Notes: generated by a model from the sequence alone, not told the origin. Positions 8,278 to 17,594 are shown, numbered from the stretch's first letter. The stretch: DNA of 64,000 nt from Pseudomonas sp. SCB32 (GCF_009189165.1 NZ_CP045118.1:4712001-4776000), one strand, 5' to 3'. Numbers and translations: made by a program.

Positions 8278-9477
8278 ATGAACACCACCACCAAACCCCT
8301 CGCCGGCCTCAAAGTGATCGAGCTGGGCACGCTGATCGCCGGTCCCTTCGCCTCGCGCCTGTGCGCGGAATTCGGCGCCGAGGTGATCAAGGTCGAGTCG
8401 CCCGACGGCGGCGACCCGCTGCGCAAGTGGCGCAAGCTCTACGAAGGCACCTCGCTGTGGTGGTTCGTGCAGGCGCGCAACAAGCGCTCGCTGACCCTGA
8501 ACCTCAAGCACGAGGCCGGGCGCGAGGTGCTGAAGAAGCTGCTGGCCGAAGCCGACATCCTGATCGAGAACTTCCGCCCCGGCGTGCTGGAAAAGCTCGG
8601 CCTGGGTTGGGACGTGATCCACGCGCTGAATCCGAAACTGGTGATGGTGCGCCTGTCCGGCTTCGGCCAGAGCGGCCCCTACAAGGACCAGCCGGGCTTC
8701 GGCGCCGTGGGCGAATCCATGGGCGGGCTGCGCTACATCACCGGCTTCGAGGACCGTCCGCCAGTGCGTACCGGCATCTCCATCGGAGACTCCATCGCCG
8801 CCCTGTGGGGTGTGATCGGCGCGCTCATGGCGCTGCGCCACCGCGAGGTCAATGGCGGCCAGGGCCAGGTGGTGGACGTGGCGCTGTATGAAGCGGTGTT
8901 CGCCATGATGGAATCGATGGTGCCGGAGTTCGACGTGTTCGGCTTCATCCGCGAGCGCAGCGGCAACATCATGCCCGGCATCACCCCCTCCTCCGTGCAC
9001 ACCACCGCCGACGGCAAGCACGTGCAGATCGCCGCCAACGGCGACGCGATCTTCCGCCGCTTCATGCTCGCCATCGGTCGCACCGACCTGGCGGAGGACC
9101 CACAGCTGGCGGACAACGCCGGGCGCGACCAGCGGCGTGACGAGCTGTACGGCGTGATCGACCGCTGGGCGCGCTCAGAGTCGCTGGATACCGTACTGAA
9201 GGTGTTGGGCGAGGCCGAGGTGCCGGCCAGCCGTATCTACTCCGCCGAGGATATGTTCGCCGACCCACAGTTCCTCGCCCGCGAGATGTTCCTCTCGGCC
9301 AAGCTGCCGGACGGCAAGCCGTTCCGAATGCCGGGTATCGTGCCCAAGCTGTCCGAGACCCCCGGCTCGGCGGACTGGATCGGCCCGGGGCTGGGCGAAC
9401 ACACCGACGAGGTGCTCGGTGGACTGGGTTATGACGCGGCGGCCATTGCGGCACTTCGTCAGCAGGGGGCGGTGTAA
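8278..9477 (+). CDS. CaiB/BaiF family (class III) CoA-transferase
   Basis: 399 residues. Transfers CoA between carboxylic acids through an aspartyl-CoA thioester. The start PLAGLKVIELGTLIAGPFAS is typical, KSR-like RNKRSLTLNLK lies at 68-77, NFRPG at 98-102, and the catalytic Asp is D171 in ISIGDS. The substrate cannot be told from sequence. It is divergent from the diguanylate cyclase and followed by a long repeat-rich gap, so it is probably transcribed alone. Confidence 0.92.
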   Translation: MNTTTKPLAGLKVIELGTLIAGPFASRLCAEFGAEVIKVESPDGGDPLRKWRKLYEGTSLWWFVQARNKRSLTLNLKHEAGREVLKKLLAEADILIENFRPGVLEKLGLGWDVIHALNPKLVMVRLSGFGQSGPYKDQPGFGAVGESMGGLRYITGFEDRPPVRTGISIGDSIAALWGVIGALMALRHREVNGGQGQVVDVALYEAVFAMMESMVPEFDVFGFIRERSGNIMPGITPSSVHTTADGKHVQIAANGDAIFRRFMLAIGRTDLAEDPQLADNAGRDQRRDELYGVIDRWARSESLDTVLKVLGEAEVPASRIYSAEDMFADPQFLAREMFLSAKLPDGKPFRMPGIVPKLSETPGSADWIGPGLGEHTDEVLGGLGYDAAAIAALRQQGAV

Positions 9478-9535
9478 CGCGTACGACGTTACGGCCATTC
9501 TTTCGCAGCTTCGTAGCCGCCCTTGGGGAAACCGG

Positions 9536-9665
9536 CTTTCGTAGGAGCGGACTTTGTCCGCGATGCTTTTGGGTTCAGTGTGTGCGCCGCTTCGGCGTGC
9601 GCTGAGAGATTTTGTTTCGCCCCCTCGGGCGACCTACTTTGCCAAACGACGCAAAGTAGGCAAAA
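9536..9665 (+). repeat. Left copy of a long inverted intergenic repeat
   Basis: Begins CTTTCGTAGGAGCGGACTTT and includes GTTTCGCCCCCTCGGGCGA. A recognisably related copy in opposite orientation occupies 10172-10321. The shared parts are the REP-like tip (GTAGGAGCGGACTTTGTCCGCG), the segment GCGCCGCTTCGGTGTGCGC and the GTTTCGCCCCCTCGGGCGA block, separated by diverged pieces. Confidence 0.8.
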
Positions 9666-9793
9666 GTCTCGTCCCGACATCCGGCCCCGGCTTCGCCGGG
9701 GTTCCCTCCTTCCGGTATCGCTCCGAGGGTCGGCCTCCTGACGGGACTCTGCGCGCGCCTGCAACTCTGGCTGCTTCATGCTGAATTGCTCTT

Positions 9794-9862
9794 CGTAGGA
9801 TGGCGTAGAGCGAAGCGAAACCCATCAAGGCGGATAACGCTGCGCGTTATTCGCCCTACGGG
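9794..9862 (+). repeat. Composite REP-like repeat unit
   Basis: Begins CGTAGGATGGCGTAGAGCG, the same family as the arms at 59062-59142. It ends with GCGGATAACG ... TATTCGCCCTACG, whose reverse complement matches the elements at 26590 and 32184. It is therefore a junction of two families of intergenic palindromes. Confidence 0.7.
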
Positions 9863-9895
9863 TGTTCATCCTGCAGCGTGGGTGCAGTGGTGAGA

Positions 9896-9925
9896 CTTCG
9901 CGGACAAGGCCCGCTCCTACGGAAG
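9896..9925 (-). repeat. REP-like palindrome, GTAGGAGCGGxxxTGTCCGCG family
   Basis: CTTCGCGGACAAGGCCCGCT then CCTACGGAAG. It is a single REP unit of the same family as the tips of the long inverted repeat at 9536 and 10321 and the paired copies at 59182-59243. Confidence 0.75.
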
Positions 9926-10171
9926 CAGAGCCAGCTCGGAGCGAGGCGCTCTTCTTTTGCCCTTGAAGATTTCCAGAGACATTTCCGCGCGCACCTGAGC
10001 GCCCCTTCAGGAGGCCGAGTGGAATCGGAGTTTCAGGGGTTGAGCGACATGGATGTCGCGAGAGCGTCGTTGGGCCATGGATGGCCCGTCGACGCGTGCC
10101 CCTGAAACTTCGATGGAACGAGGGAATTTTTCGCCTAAGCGAAAAACCGGATGCAGGGGCAAGCCTTCTTG

Positions 10172-10321
10172 GTTACTTCTTTTGGGGCGGCCTTCCGACG
10201 TTTGGAAGAAGTGACTCGCCCGAGGGGGCGAAACAAAAAGTCCCCGCGCACACCGAAGCGGCGCAGAAACACCCAAACCAGAAACGAAAAGCATCGCGGA
10301 CAAAGTCCACTCCTACGAAAG
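10172..10321 (-). repeat. Right copy of the long inverted intergenic repeat
   Basis: Reads in reverse the same order of blocks as 9536-9665: GGGGCGAAACAAAAAGTCCC, CACACCGAAGCGGCGC, GCATCGCGGACAAAGTCCAC, TCCTACGAAAG. The outer ends match best. Together the two copies bound a gene-free block of about 0.8 kb between the CoA-transferase and the DUF3509-like gene. Confidence 0.8.
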
Positions 10322-10422
10322 CCACGCCCCGTAGCTGCAGACCTTGGAGTCTCTTGGTCGGGGCTAGTAACGCAAACGCCGCCCATGGGGGCGGCGTTTC
10401 GTATAGCGCAGACCAGGAAAAA

Positions 10423-10704
10423 TCACGTCCCGTAACTGAGCACCTGCGCACGCTGCCTCAGGGCGACGATGACATCGTCTTCCATCCGCCCTTCCTGGAT
10501 CAGCAGGTCACGGCGAACCGACTGGATCGCCTCTTCGCACTGGTGCTCGTCGGCCAGCTGCTGGCCGTCGAGTACCCGGCGCAGCACGACCTCGCCTTCG
10601 TCGTTGGTCAGGGTCAGGATACGGCCGCCATCGGGGCGTGCCGCCCCCAGGGTGGGGGTGTAGGGAGCGAAGGTCTCGGTCAGCAGGGCGCTCAGCCGGT
10701 CCAT
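10423..10704 (-). CDS. Small protein, probably DUF3509 family
   Basis: 93 residues, with a strong GGAGAT ribosome site 7 bases before the ATG. Sequence starts MDRLSALLTETFAPYTPTLG, contains DGGRILTLTNDEGEVVLRRVL and ends in a charged helix. This matches my recollection of DUF3509, a Pseudomonas-restricted family of small soluble proteins of unknown function. No signal peptide, cysteine or metal site is present. It lies downstream of thrC on the same strand but beyond a strong terminator, so it has its own transcript. Confidence 0.65.
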   Translation of the reverse strand: MDRLSALLTETFAPYTPTLGAARPDGGRILTLTNDEGEVVLRRVLDGQQLADEHQCEEAIQSVRRDLLIQEGRMEDDVIVALRQRAQVLSYGT

Positions 10705-10814
10705 GTCATATCTCCTTGTTGCGAAATGAAAAAACTTGAAGAGAAGACCTCACCGTTGGCGATTAAGTTCGTCCTGCTTAGTACCGTTGGTCCATAAAAC
10801 GGCAACAGTCGCCC

Positions 10815-10849
10815 ATGAAAAAGCCCGTCATGAAGGCGGGCTTTTTCAT
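10815..10849 (-). terminator. Rho-independent terminator after thrC
   Basis: ATGAAAAAGCCCG at 10815-10827 pairs perfectly with CGGGCTTTTTCAT at 10837-10849. On the minus strand the stem is followed by the T-rich arm. It lies 15 bases past the thrC stop. Confidence 0.85.
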
Positions 10850-10863
10850 CGATCAGTCACTGA

Positions 10864-12273
10864 TCAGAGCGGCTTGCCACGGTTGCCGTGGGCGCTGACG
10901 AAGGCCTGGACCTTGGCCAGTTCGTTCGCCAGAACGGTGCAACGCTCTTTGCGCTGGAACAGGTCGGCCAGGTGCGCCGGCAGTGCCGGAACAGCCTCGA
11001 TGCCAGCCTTCTCCACCGCTTCCGGGAACTTGACCGGATGCGCGGTACCCAGGGTCACCATGGGCACGGCCAGGCTGCGGCGGCATTCACGAGCGGCGCG
11101 CACGCCGATGGCGGTGTGCGGGTCCAGCAGTTCGCCACACTCGGCGTAGACCTGGGCGATGGTCTCGCAGGTCTCTTCGTCGTTCACCGCCAGGGAGTCG
11201 AACAGGCGACGGGCTTCGGTCCAGCGGTCATCCTCGACGGCCAGCTTGCCGGTGGCCTTGAAGTTGTCCATCAGCTCGGCGACGGTCTTGCCGTTGCGGC
11301 CGTGCAGGTCGAACAGCAGGCGTTCGAAGTTGGACGAGACCATGATGTCCATGGACGGCGACAGCGACGCGTGCAGGGTGTCCTTGTCGTAGCGGTTGCC
11401 GGACATGAAGCGGTGCAGGATGTCGTTGCGGTTGGTCGCGACGATCAGCTGGCTGACCGGCAGGCCCATGTTGCGCGCCAGGTACCCGGCGAAGATGTCG
11501 CCGAAGTTGCCGGTGGGCACCGAGAAGGCCACGGAGCGGGCCGGTGCGCCGAGCTGCAGGGCGGCGTGGAAGTAGTAGACGATCTGGGCCATGATCCGCG
11601 CCCAGTTGATCGAGTTCACCGCCACCAGACGGGTGCCTTTCAGGAAGCCCTGGTCGGCGAAGCTGGCCTTGACCATTTCCTGGCAGTCGTCGAAGTTGCC
11701 TTCGATGGCGATGTTGTGGATGTTCTCGCCGAGGATGGTGGTCATCTGACGGCGCTGCACCTCGGACACACGGTTGTGCGGGTGCATGATGAAGATGTCG
11801 ACGTTCTCGCAGGCCTTGCAGCCTTCGATGGCGGCCGAGCCGGTGTCGCCGGAGGTGGCGCCCATGATTACCACGCGCTCGCCGCGCTTGGTCAGCACGT
11901 GGTCGAGCAGGCGGCCGAGCAGCTGCAGGGCGAAGTCCTTGAAGGCCAGGGTCGGGCCGTGGAACAGCTCCAGCACCCACTCGTTGCCGTTGAGCTGGCG
12001 CAGCGGCGCCACGGCGTTGTGGGCGAAGACACCGTAGGTCTCTTCGAGGATCTTCTTGAAGTCGGCGTCGGAGATGCTGCCGGCAACGAACGGGCGCATC
12101 ACGCGGAAGGCCAGCTCGTGGTACGGCAGGCCGGCCCAGGAGGCGATCTCTTCGACGGTGAAGCGCGGCAGGTTTTCCGGAACGTAGAGGCCGCCGTCGC
12201 TGGCCAGGCCAGCCAGCAGCACGTCTTCGAAGTTCAGCGCGGGCGCCTGGCCGCGGGTACTGATGTAACGCAT
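10864..12273 (-). CDS. thrC: Threonine synthase
   Basis: 469 residues. PLP enzyme converting O-phosphohomoserine to threonine, last step of threonine synthesis. The N-terminus MRYISTRGQAPALNFEDVLL is typical of the long (group 2) form, and the PLP lysine is K112 in PTLAFKDFALQL. The phosphate cup GATSGDTGSAAIEG is intact. It follows hom by 51 bases on the same strand, forming the usual Pseudomonas hom-thrC unit, and ends at a strong terminator. Confidence 0.97.
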   Translation of the reverse strand: MRYISTRGQAPALNFEDVLLAGLASDGGLYVPENLPRFTVEEIASWAGLPYHELAFRVMRPFVAGSISDADFKKILEETYGVFAHNAVAPLRQLNGNEWVLELFHGPTLAFKDFALQLLGRLLDHVLTKRGERVVIMGATSGDTGSAAIEGCKACENVDIFIMHPHNRVSEVQRRQMTTILGENIHNIAIEGNFDDCQEMVKASFADQGFLKGTRLVAVNSINWARIMAQIVYYFHAALQLGAPARSVAFSVPTGNFGDIFAGYLARNMGLPVSQLIVATNRNDILHRFMSGNRYDKDTLHASLSPSMDIMVSSNFERLLFDLHGRNGKTVAELMDNFKATGKLAVEDDRWTEARRLFDSLAVNDEETCETIAQVYAECGELLDPHTAIGVRAARECRRSLAVPMVTLGTAHPVKFPEAVEKAGIEAVPALPAHLADLFQRKERCTVLANELAKVQAFVSAHGNRGKPL

Positions 12274-12324
12274 GGTGTGAAACCTTCGGGTTGGCGGCGG
12301 CGCTCAAGCGCCGCCGCGATCGAT

Positions 12325-13629
12325 TCAGTTCAGTTGTTCGACGCGGATGCGTACGACATTGCCGACGACGTCATCCAGCGCTTCCAGCGCGGCGATGGCT
12401 TCGATGATGCGGGACTCGAGCACGCGGTGGGTAACCAGGATCATCGGCACCAGACCATCATGCTCTTCGACTTCCATCTGCATGATCGATTCGATGTTGA
12501 TGCCGCGCTCGGAGAGGATGGTCGCCACCTGGGCCAGTACGCCCGGATGGTCCTTGGCCTGGATGCGCAGGTAGTAGGCGCTTTCGCAGGCGTCGATCGG
12601 CAGGATCGGGTGATCGGAGAGCGAGTCCGGCTGGAAGGCCAGGTGCGGCACGCGGTTCTCCGGGTCGGCGGTCATGGCGCGAACCACGTCCACCAGGTCG
12701 GCGACCACCGAGGAAGCGGTGGGCTCCATGCCGGCGCCCGCGCCGTAGAACAGCGTGGAACCGGCGGCATCGCCGTTGACCATGACTGCGTTCATCACGC
12801 CGTTCACGTTGGCGATCAGGCGGTCGGCCGGGATCAGGGTCGGGTGCACGCGCAGCTCGATACCGCTGTCGGTACGGCGGGCGACGCCCAGGTGCTTGAT
12901 GCGGTAGCCCAGGGCTTCGGCGTAGTTCACGTCAGCGGTGGTCAACTGGGTGATGCCTTCGGTGTAGGCCTTGTCGAACTGCAGCGGGATGCCGAAGGCG
13001 ATGGACGCCAGGATGGTCAGCTTGTGCGCGGCGTCGATGCCTTCGACGTCGAAGGTCGGATCGGCTTCGGCATAACCCAACGCCTGGGCTTCCTTCAGCA
13101 CGTCAGCGAAGGCGCGGCCTTTCTCGCGCATCTCGGTGAGGATGAAGTTGCCGGTGCCGTTGATGATGCCGGCCAGCCAGTTGATGCGGTTGGCGGCCAG
13201 GCCCTCGCGGATCGCCTTGATCACCGGGATGCCGCCGGCCACCGCGGCTTCGAAGGCGACGATGACGCCCTTCTCGCGGGCCTTGGCGAAGATCTCGTTG
13301 CCGTGCACGGCGATCAGCGCCTTGTTGGCGGTGACCACGTGCTTGCCGTTTTCGATGGCCTTGAGCACCAGCTCGTGGGCCAGGGTGTAGCCACCGATCA
13401 GCTCGATGACCACGTCGATTTCCGGGTTGTTCGCCACGTCGAAGATGTCGGCAGTAATGGGGGTACTGCCGGTTTCACACTTCGGATTGGGGCGACGGGC
13501 GGCAATCTGCGCAACCTCGATACCACGCCCGGCACGGCGGGCAATCTCCTCGGCGTTGCGTTTGAGTACATTGAAGGTACCGCCACCGACGGTCCCCAAC
13601 CCACAGATTCCCACTTTCACCGGATTCAC
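12325..13629 (-). CDS. hom: Homoserine dehydrogenase
   Basis: 434 residues from a GTG at 13629. GGGGAG lies 7 bases upstream of this GTG; the ATG 15 bases earlier has no ribosome site and actually overlaps the SD-like run. The resulting protein starts VNPVKVGICGLGTVGGG, placing the NAD(P)-binding GxGxVG near residue 10, and has the family length. Catalytic region EGIDAAHKLTILASIAFG follows, and a C-terminal ACT domain from about 350 (SAYYLRIQAKDHPGVLAQVA) gives feedback control by threonine. It makes homoserine from aspartate semialdehyde and is upstream of thrC. Confidence 0.96.
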   Translation of the reverse strand: MNPVKVGICGLGTVGGGTFNVLKRNAEEIARRAGRGIEVAQIAARRPNPKCETGSTPITADIFDVANNPEIDVVIELIGGYTLAHELVLKAIENGKHVVTANKALIAVHGNEIFAKAREKGVIVAFEAAVAGGIPVIKAIREGLAANRINWLAGIINGTGNFILTEMREKGRAFADVLKEAQALGYAEADPTFDVEGIDAAHKLTILASIAFGIPLQFDKAYTEGITQLTTADVNYAEALGYRIKHLGVARRTDSGIELRVHPTLIPADRLIANVNGVMNAVMVNGDAAGSTLFYGAGAGMEPTASSVVADLVDVVRAMTADPENRVPHLAFQPDSLSDHPILPIDACESAYYLRIQAKDHPGVLAQVATILSERGINIESIMQMEVEEHDGLVPMILVTHRVLESRIIEAIAALEALDDVVGNVVRIRVEQLN

Positions 13630-13803
13630 GCTGAAACTCCCCATGATTACAGCAGCAAAGTGCCTGACGCAGCGTACCCGCAACGAAGCGGGCACGGTGG
13701 CCAGGCACCAGGATCGAACCGGACCTGCGCCCGGTTCATTGTCGAAAGGAACCGCACATTACGAAGCGGCTCTTTATTAGTCAATCAAAGCGCAGCCCGC
13801 GGC

Positions 13804-14532
13804 TTACTTGGCTTCCAGGGCCAGCTTGGCGATCTGGCCGGCCGGCTGGTAGCCCGGCAGCATGGTGCCGTCGGCCAGGATGATCGCCGGGGTGCCCTGC
13901 ACACCGACCATCTGGCCCAGGGCGAACTGCGCATCCACCGGGTTTTCGCACTTGGCGGCCTTCACTTCCTTCTCGTGGAACATGTCGCTCATGGCCGCCT
14001 GGCGGTCCTTGGAGCACCACACGGCCTGCAGCTGGGCATCGCCCGGCGAGTTCGGACCCTGGCGCGGGAAGGCCAGGTAGCGCACTTCGATGCCGCGCTT
14101 CTGCAGTTCCGGCACTTCGGCGTGCAGCTTCTGGCAGTACGGGCAGGTGGTGTCGGTGAAGACGGTGATGTGCGCCTTGGTCTCGCCCTTGGCCGGGAAC
14201 ACCACCATGTCCTGGGCGGCGATAGCGTTGATGGTCTTGGCCACGCCGGCGCTCTCGGCCTTCTCGGTCAGGTTGGTCGGCTTGCCGTCCTTCACCTGGT
14301 AGATGTTGCCCTGCACGACAAACTGGCCGTCGGCGCTGGCGTAGAGCACACGGCCGCCCTTGAGCTGCACCTGGTAGATGCCCTCCAGGGGCCCCTTGGA
14401 GATGTTCTCGATGGGCAGGTCAGGCTGCAGGGACTGCAGGGTGGCACGGATGGCCTGGTCCGGCTCGGCGGCCAGGACGAAGGTGCTGGCGAGGCCAAGG
14501 GCCGCGGCAGCCAGAAGTCGGGACAAACGCAT
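13804..14532 (-). CDS. dsbC: Thiol:disulfide interchange protein DsbC (periplasmic disulfide isomerase)
   Basis: 242 residues. Signal peptide of about 21 residues ending in VLAA. The N-terminal dimerisation domain occupies about 22-85 and the thioredoxin domain the rest, with the active site C130-P-Y-C133 in FTDTTCPYCQKLH and the cis-proline in VQGTPAIIL. A second cysteine pair (VWCSKDRQ ... AKCENPV) matches the structural disulfide of DsbC. It isomerises wrong disulfides in exported proteins and is kept reduced by DsbD. It lies between xerD and hom on the same strand. Confidence 0.96.
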   Translation of the reverse strand: MRLSRLLAAAALGLASTFVLAAEPDQAIRATLQSLQPDLPIENISKGPLEGIYQVQLKGGRVLYASADGQFVVQGNIYQVKDGKPTNLTEKAESAGVAKTINAIAAQDMVVFPAKGETKAHITVFTDTTCPYCQKLHAEVPELQKRGIEVRYLAFPRQGPNSPGDAQLQAVWCSKDRQAAMSDMFHEKEVKAAKCENPVDAQFALGQMVGVQGTPAIILADGTMLPGYQPAGQIAKLALEAK

Positions 14533-14760
14533 GGAAAACTCCTGATGTCAGTCGGCGAAGACTATCACACCGTACCGATGAGGCCGAGCCAAAGGCTGTA
14601 GCAGGAAGCTTCGGCGTAGCGGTACTTCATACGACTGAATCGCAAAGATCGAACAAGGTGTAGACATCCCTGTCGGTACAGCCTGCCCAAGTTCAGCCCC
14701 AGCCCGGCCATCCGTGGCCGGCCGTTCGCGGGGCAACGCATGCGTTGCTAGAGCCCCCGC

Positions 14761-15657
14761 TCACCCACGCGGATGGTGCTGGGCATGGAGGTCCTGCAGA
14801 CGCGCTCGGGCAATATGGGTATAGATCTGGGTGGTAGAAAGATCGCTATGCCCCAGCAGCATCTGCACCACCCGCAGATCGGCGCCGTGATTGAGCAGAT
14901 GAGTGGCGAACGCATGGCGCAGGGTGTGCGGCGACAGGCTCTTGCCGATGCAGGCAACTTTCGCGTGCAGCTTGATGCGATGCCAGAAAGTCTGGCGGGT
15001 CATCTGCTCGCCGCGCAGGCTGGGGAACAGCACATCGCTGGGCCGTCCGCTCAGCAGGTCCGCACGTGCTTCCCGCAGATAGCGTTCGATCCACAGGATG
15101 GCTTCCTCGCCCAGCGGTACGAGACGCTCCTTGCTGCCCTTGCCCATGACGCGCACCACGCCCTGGCGCAGGTTGACCTGTTCCAGGGTCAGCCCGACCA
15201 GTTCGCTGACCCGCAGCCCACAGGCGTAGAGCACTTCGAGCATGGTGCGATCGCGCAGGCCGAGCGGGTCGTCGGTCTCAGGCGCTGCCAGCAGTGCTTC
15301 GACATCGGCTTCGGAGAGCGACTTGGGCAACGGCTTGCCCAGCTGCGGCAGTTCGATCAGTAGTGTCGGGTCCTCGCCGATGACTCCTTCGCGCAGGCAG
15401 TAGCGGTAGAAACCCCGCACCCCCGAGAGGAAGCGAGCGGTGGAGCGTGCCTTGTAGCCCTCGTTCAGGCGCCAGGCGAGGTGTTCGAGGATCACCTCGC
15501 GCCCCGCCGCCTCCAGCACTACCCCGCGCTCGTCGAGCCAGCCGTTGAACAATGCGAGGTCGCTGCCGTAGGCGCTGCGAGTGTTGTCGGAGAGGCCTTT
15601 TTCCAGCCAGAGGGCATCTAGGAAACGATCGATCAGTGAATGTGGAACCGGCATCAT
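14761..15657 (-). CDS. xerD: Site-specific tyrosine recombinase XerD
   Basis: 298 residues, the normal length. With XerC it resolves chromosome dimers at dif. All six catalytic residues are visible: R149 (CGLRVSELVGL), K173 (GKGSKERLVPLG), H244 and R247 (SPHTLRHAFATHL), H270 (LLGHSDLSTTQ) and nucleophile Y279 (IYTH). The N-terminal core-binding domain starts SLIDRFLDALWLEKGLSDNT. A second ATG directly follows the first, so the start may be three bases later. Its downstream gap to dsbC (228 bases) contains no gene. Confidence 0.97.
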   Translation of the reverse strand: MMPVPHSLIDRFLDALWLEKGLSDNTRSAYGSDLALFNGWLDERGVVLEAAGREVILEHLAWRLNEGYKARSTARFLSGVRGFYRYCLREGVIGEDPTLLIELPQLGKPLPKSLSEADVEALLAAPETDDPLGLRDRTMLEVLYACGLRVSELVGLTLEQVNLRQGVVRVMGKGSKERLVPLGEEAILWIERYLREARADLLSGRPSDVLFPSLRGEQMTRQTFWHRIKLHAKVACIGKSLSPHTLRHAFATHLLNHGADLRVVQMLLGHSDLSTTQIYTHIARARLQDLHAQHHPRG

Positions 15658-15749
15658 GTCAGGCTATATCGATAGAGAGAGCGTGGGTCTAGTCTTCCAC
15701 AGCCGCCCCCCGCAACTCCACCGTCAACCGCGCAAGGACTCCGCCCCGC

Positions 15750-17594
15750 ATGGACGAACACAGCACTTATTACGCCTTCGCTGGCATCGGCATCGCCGCC
15801 CTCATCAGCCAGTGGCTGGCCTGGCGCCTGCGCCTGCCGGCGATCCTGTTCCTATTGCTGAGCGGCATCCTGGTCGGCCCCGTCCTGCACCTGCTGACGC
15901 CGGAGCACCTGTTCGGCCCGCTGCTGTTCCCGCTGGTGTCGCTGGCGGTGGCACTGGTCCTGTTCGAGGGAAGCCTGACCCTGCACCTGGACGAATGGAA
16001 GGAGATTGGCACCGTCGTGCGCCGCCTGGTCAGTATCGGCGCGCTCGTCACCTGGGGCGTGATCGCCGTGTCGACCCACTACCTGCTGGATTTCACCTGG
16101 GAAATGGCGCTGCTGTTCGGCACCCTCACCCTGGTCACAGGCCCCACGGTAATCGTGCCGATGCTGCGAGTGGTGCGTCCGAACGCGACCATCGCCAACA
16201 TCCTGCGCTGGGAAGGCATCGTCATCGACCCGGTCGGCGCCCTGCTGGCAGTTGTGGTCTACACCTTCATCGCCGCCAGCGGCAACGGCCAGGGCTGGAC
16301 ACAGAGCCTGACGACCTTCTTCAGCGTGGTCGGCTGCGGCATCGCCTTCGGCCTGGCAGGCGGCCAGGCGCTCGGGGTGGCCCTGCGCCGCCACTGGCTG
16401 CCCGACTACCTGCACAACCTGGCATCGCTGTCCGTGGTCCTGGGCGTCTTCGTGCTGTCGAACACCGTGATGTCGGAGTCGGGGCTGCTCGCCGTGACCG
16501 TAATGGGGCTGCGCCTGGCCAATATGCAGGGCGTCGATGTACGGCACATCCTGCACTTCAAGGAGAACCTCAGCGTACTGCTGATCTCCGGACTGTTCGT
16601 GCTGCTCGCCGCGCGCCTGGACCTGGCTGCGCTGCTCGGCCTGGGCCCGGTGGCATTGCTGGTGCTGGCGCTGATCCAGTTCGTCGCCCGCCCATTGAGC
16701 GTGATGATTTCCACCGCCGGCTCCTCGCTGAGCTGGCGCGAACGCGCGTTGCTGAGCTGGATCGCTCCGCGTGGCATCGTCGCTGCGGCAGTCTCGGCGA
16801 TCTTCGCCATTCGCCTGATTGAAGCCGGCCATGCCCAGGCCGGGGTGCTGGTGCCCCTGACCTTCCTGGTGATCATCGGCACCGTGGTCCTGCAGAGCGC
16901 CACCGCGCGCCCGCTGGCCCGGCTGCTGAAGGTCGCCGAACCGGTCCCCACGGGCTTCCTGATCATCGGCGCCAACCCCGTTGCGCGAGCCATCGGCGTC
17001 GGCCTGCAGAACGCCGGGGTGAAGGTGCTGCTCACCGACTCCAGCTGGGAGAACACCCGCGCCGCGCGCATGGAGAACCTGCCGACCTACTTCGGCAATC
17101 CCGCCTCGCAACATGCCGAGGCGCACCTGGATCTGATCGGCCTCGGGCACCTGCTGGCGCTGTCGCCCAACGCCGAGCTGAACGCCCTGATGTGCATGAG
17201 CTTCCGCCACGAGTTCAGCCCCTGGCAGCGCTTCATCCTGCCCAGCAGCCAGGACGGCCGCCGCAGCGAGAAGCATCGTGTCAGCGACCGTCACCGTGGG
17301 CACCCACTGGGCCAGACATCCGTCACTTACCCACAGATGGCCGGACTGATCGCGCGCGGCGCGGAAGTGCGCTCGACGCTGCTCAGCGCCAACTTCGGCT
17401 GGGAGCAATACCAGGCGCAGCATGGCAGCCGCGCGCTGCCGCTGTTCGCCCGGGACCCGAACGGTCGCCTGCATATTGCCAGCCCCGACCGGCCACTGGC
17501 GCCCGGCACCGGCTGGACGCTGATCGCGCTGGTGGAAGAAGCCCCGGAAAATGCCGTGGGTACAATCGAAGCAGCGCAAGCTGCAACAACCTGA
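15750..17594 (+). CDS. CPA1-type cation:proton antiporter with C-terminal TrkA-N-like domain
   Basis: 614 residues. About twelve hydrophobic segments fill the first 395 residues, with the antiporter core motifs TLVTGPTVIVPMLR and ILRWEGIVIDPVGALLAVVVY, the latter holding the conserved ion-binding Asp. From about 405 a Rossmann-type domain follows (VPTGFLIIGANPVARAIGVGL), then a variable C-terminus. This fits NhaP/KefB-like exchangers that move Na+ or K+ against protons with nucleotide control. It is divergent from xerD and matches the PAO1 gene following xerD. Confidence 0.9.
   Translation: MDEHSTYYAFAGIGIAALISQWLAWRLRLPAILFLLLSGILVGPVLHLLTPEHLFGPLLFPLVSLAVALVLFEGSLTLHLDEWKEIGTVVRRLVSIGALVTWGVIAVSTHYLLDFTWEMALLFGTLTLVTGPTVIVPMLRVVRPNATIANILRWEGIVIDPVGALLAVVVYTFIAASGNGQGWTQSLTTFFSVVGCGIAFGLAGGQALGVALRRHWLPDYLHNLASLSVVLGVFVLSNTVMSESGLLAVTVMGLRLANMQGVDVRHILHFKENLSVLLISGLFVLLAARLDLAALLGLGPVALLVLALIQFVARPLSVMISTAGSSLSWRERALLSWIAPRGIVAAAVSAIFAIRLIEAGHAQAGVLVPLTFLVIIGTVVLQSATARPLARLLKVAEPVPTGFLIIGANPVARAIGVGLQNAGVKVLLTDSSWENTRAARMENLPTYFGNPASQHAEAHLDLIGLGHLLALSPNAELNALMCMSFRHEFSPWQRFILPSSQDGRRSEKHRVSDRHRGHPLGQTSVTYPQMAGLIARGAEVRSTLLSANFGWEQYQAQHGSRALPLFARDPNGRLHIASPDRPLAPGTGWTLIALVEEAPENAVGTIEAAQAATT

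Noticed and set aside
9478..10422. Possible small genes in the repeat block
   Set aside because: Every open frame here is made of REP-like sequence that recurs elsewhere in the window in both orientations.
13690..13790. A tRNA-like look (GGATCGAACC) upstream of hom
   Set aside because: Only a TpsiC-like string is present; no acceptor stem, anticodon arm or CCA end can be built around it.
10888..14601. A 1237-codon open frame on the plus strand opposite thrC, hom and dsbC
   Set aside because: It is exactly antisense to three certain genes. High GC and strong third-position bias keep the opposite frame open; its product is Gly/His/Val/Gln-rich without domains.
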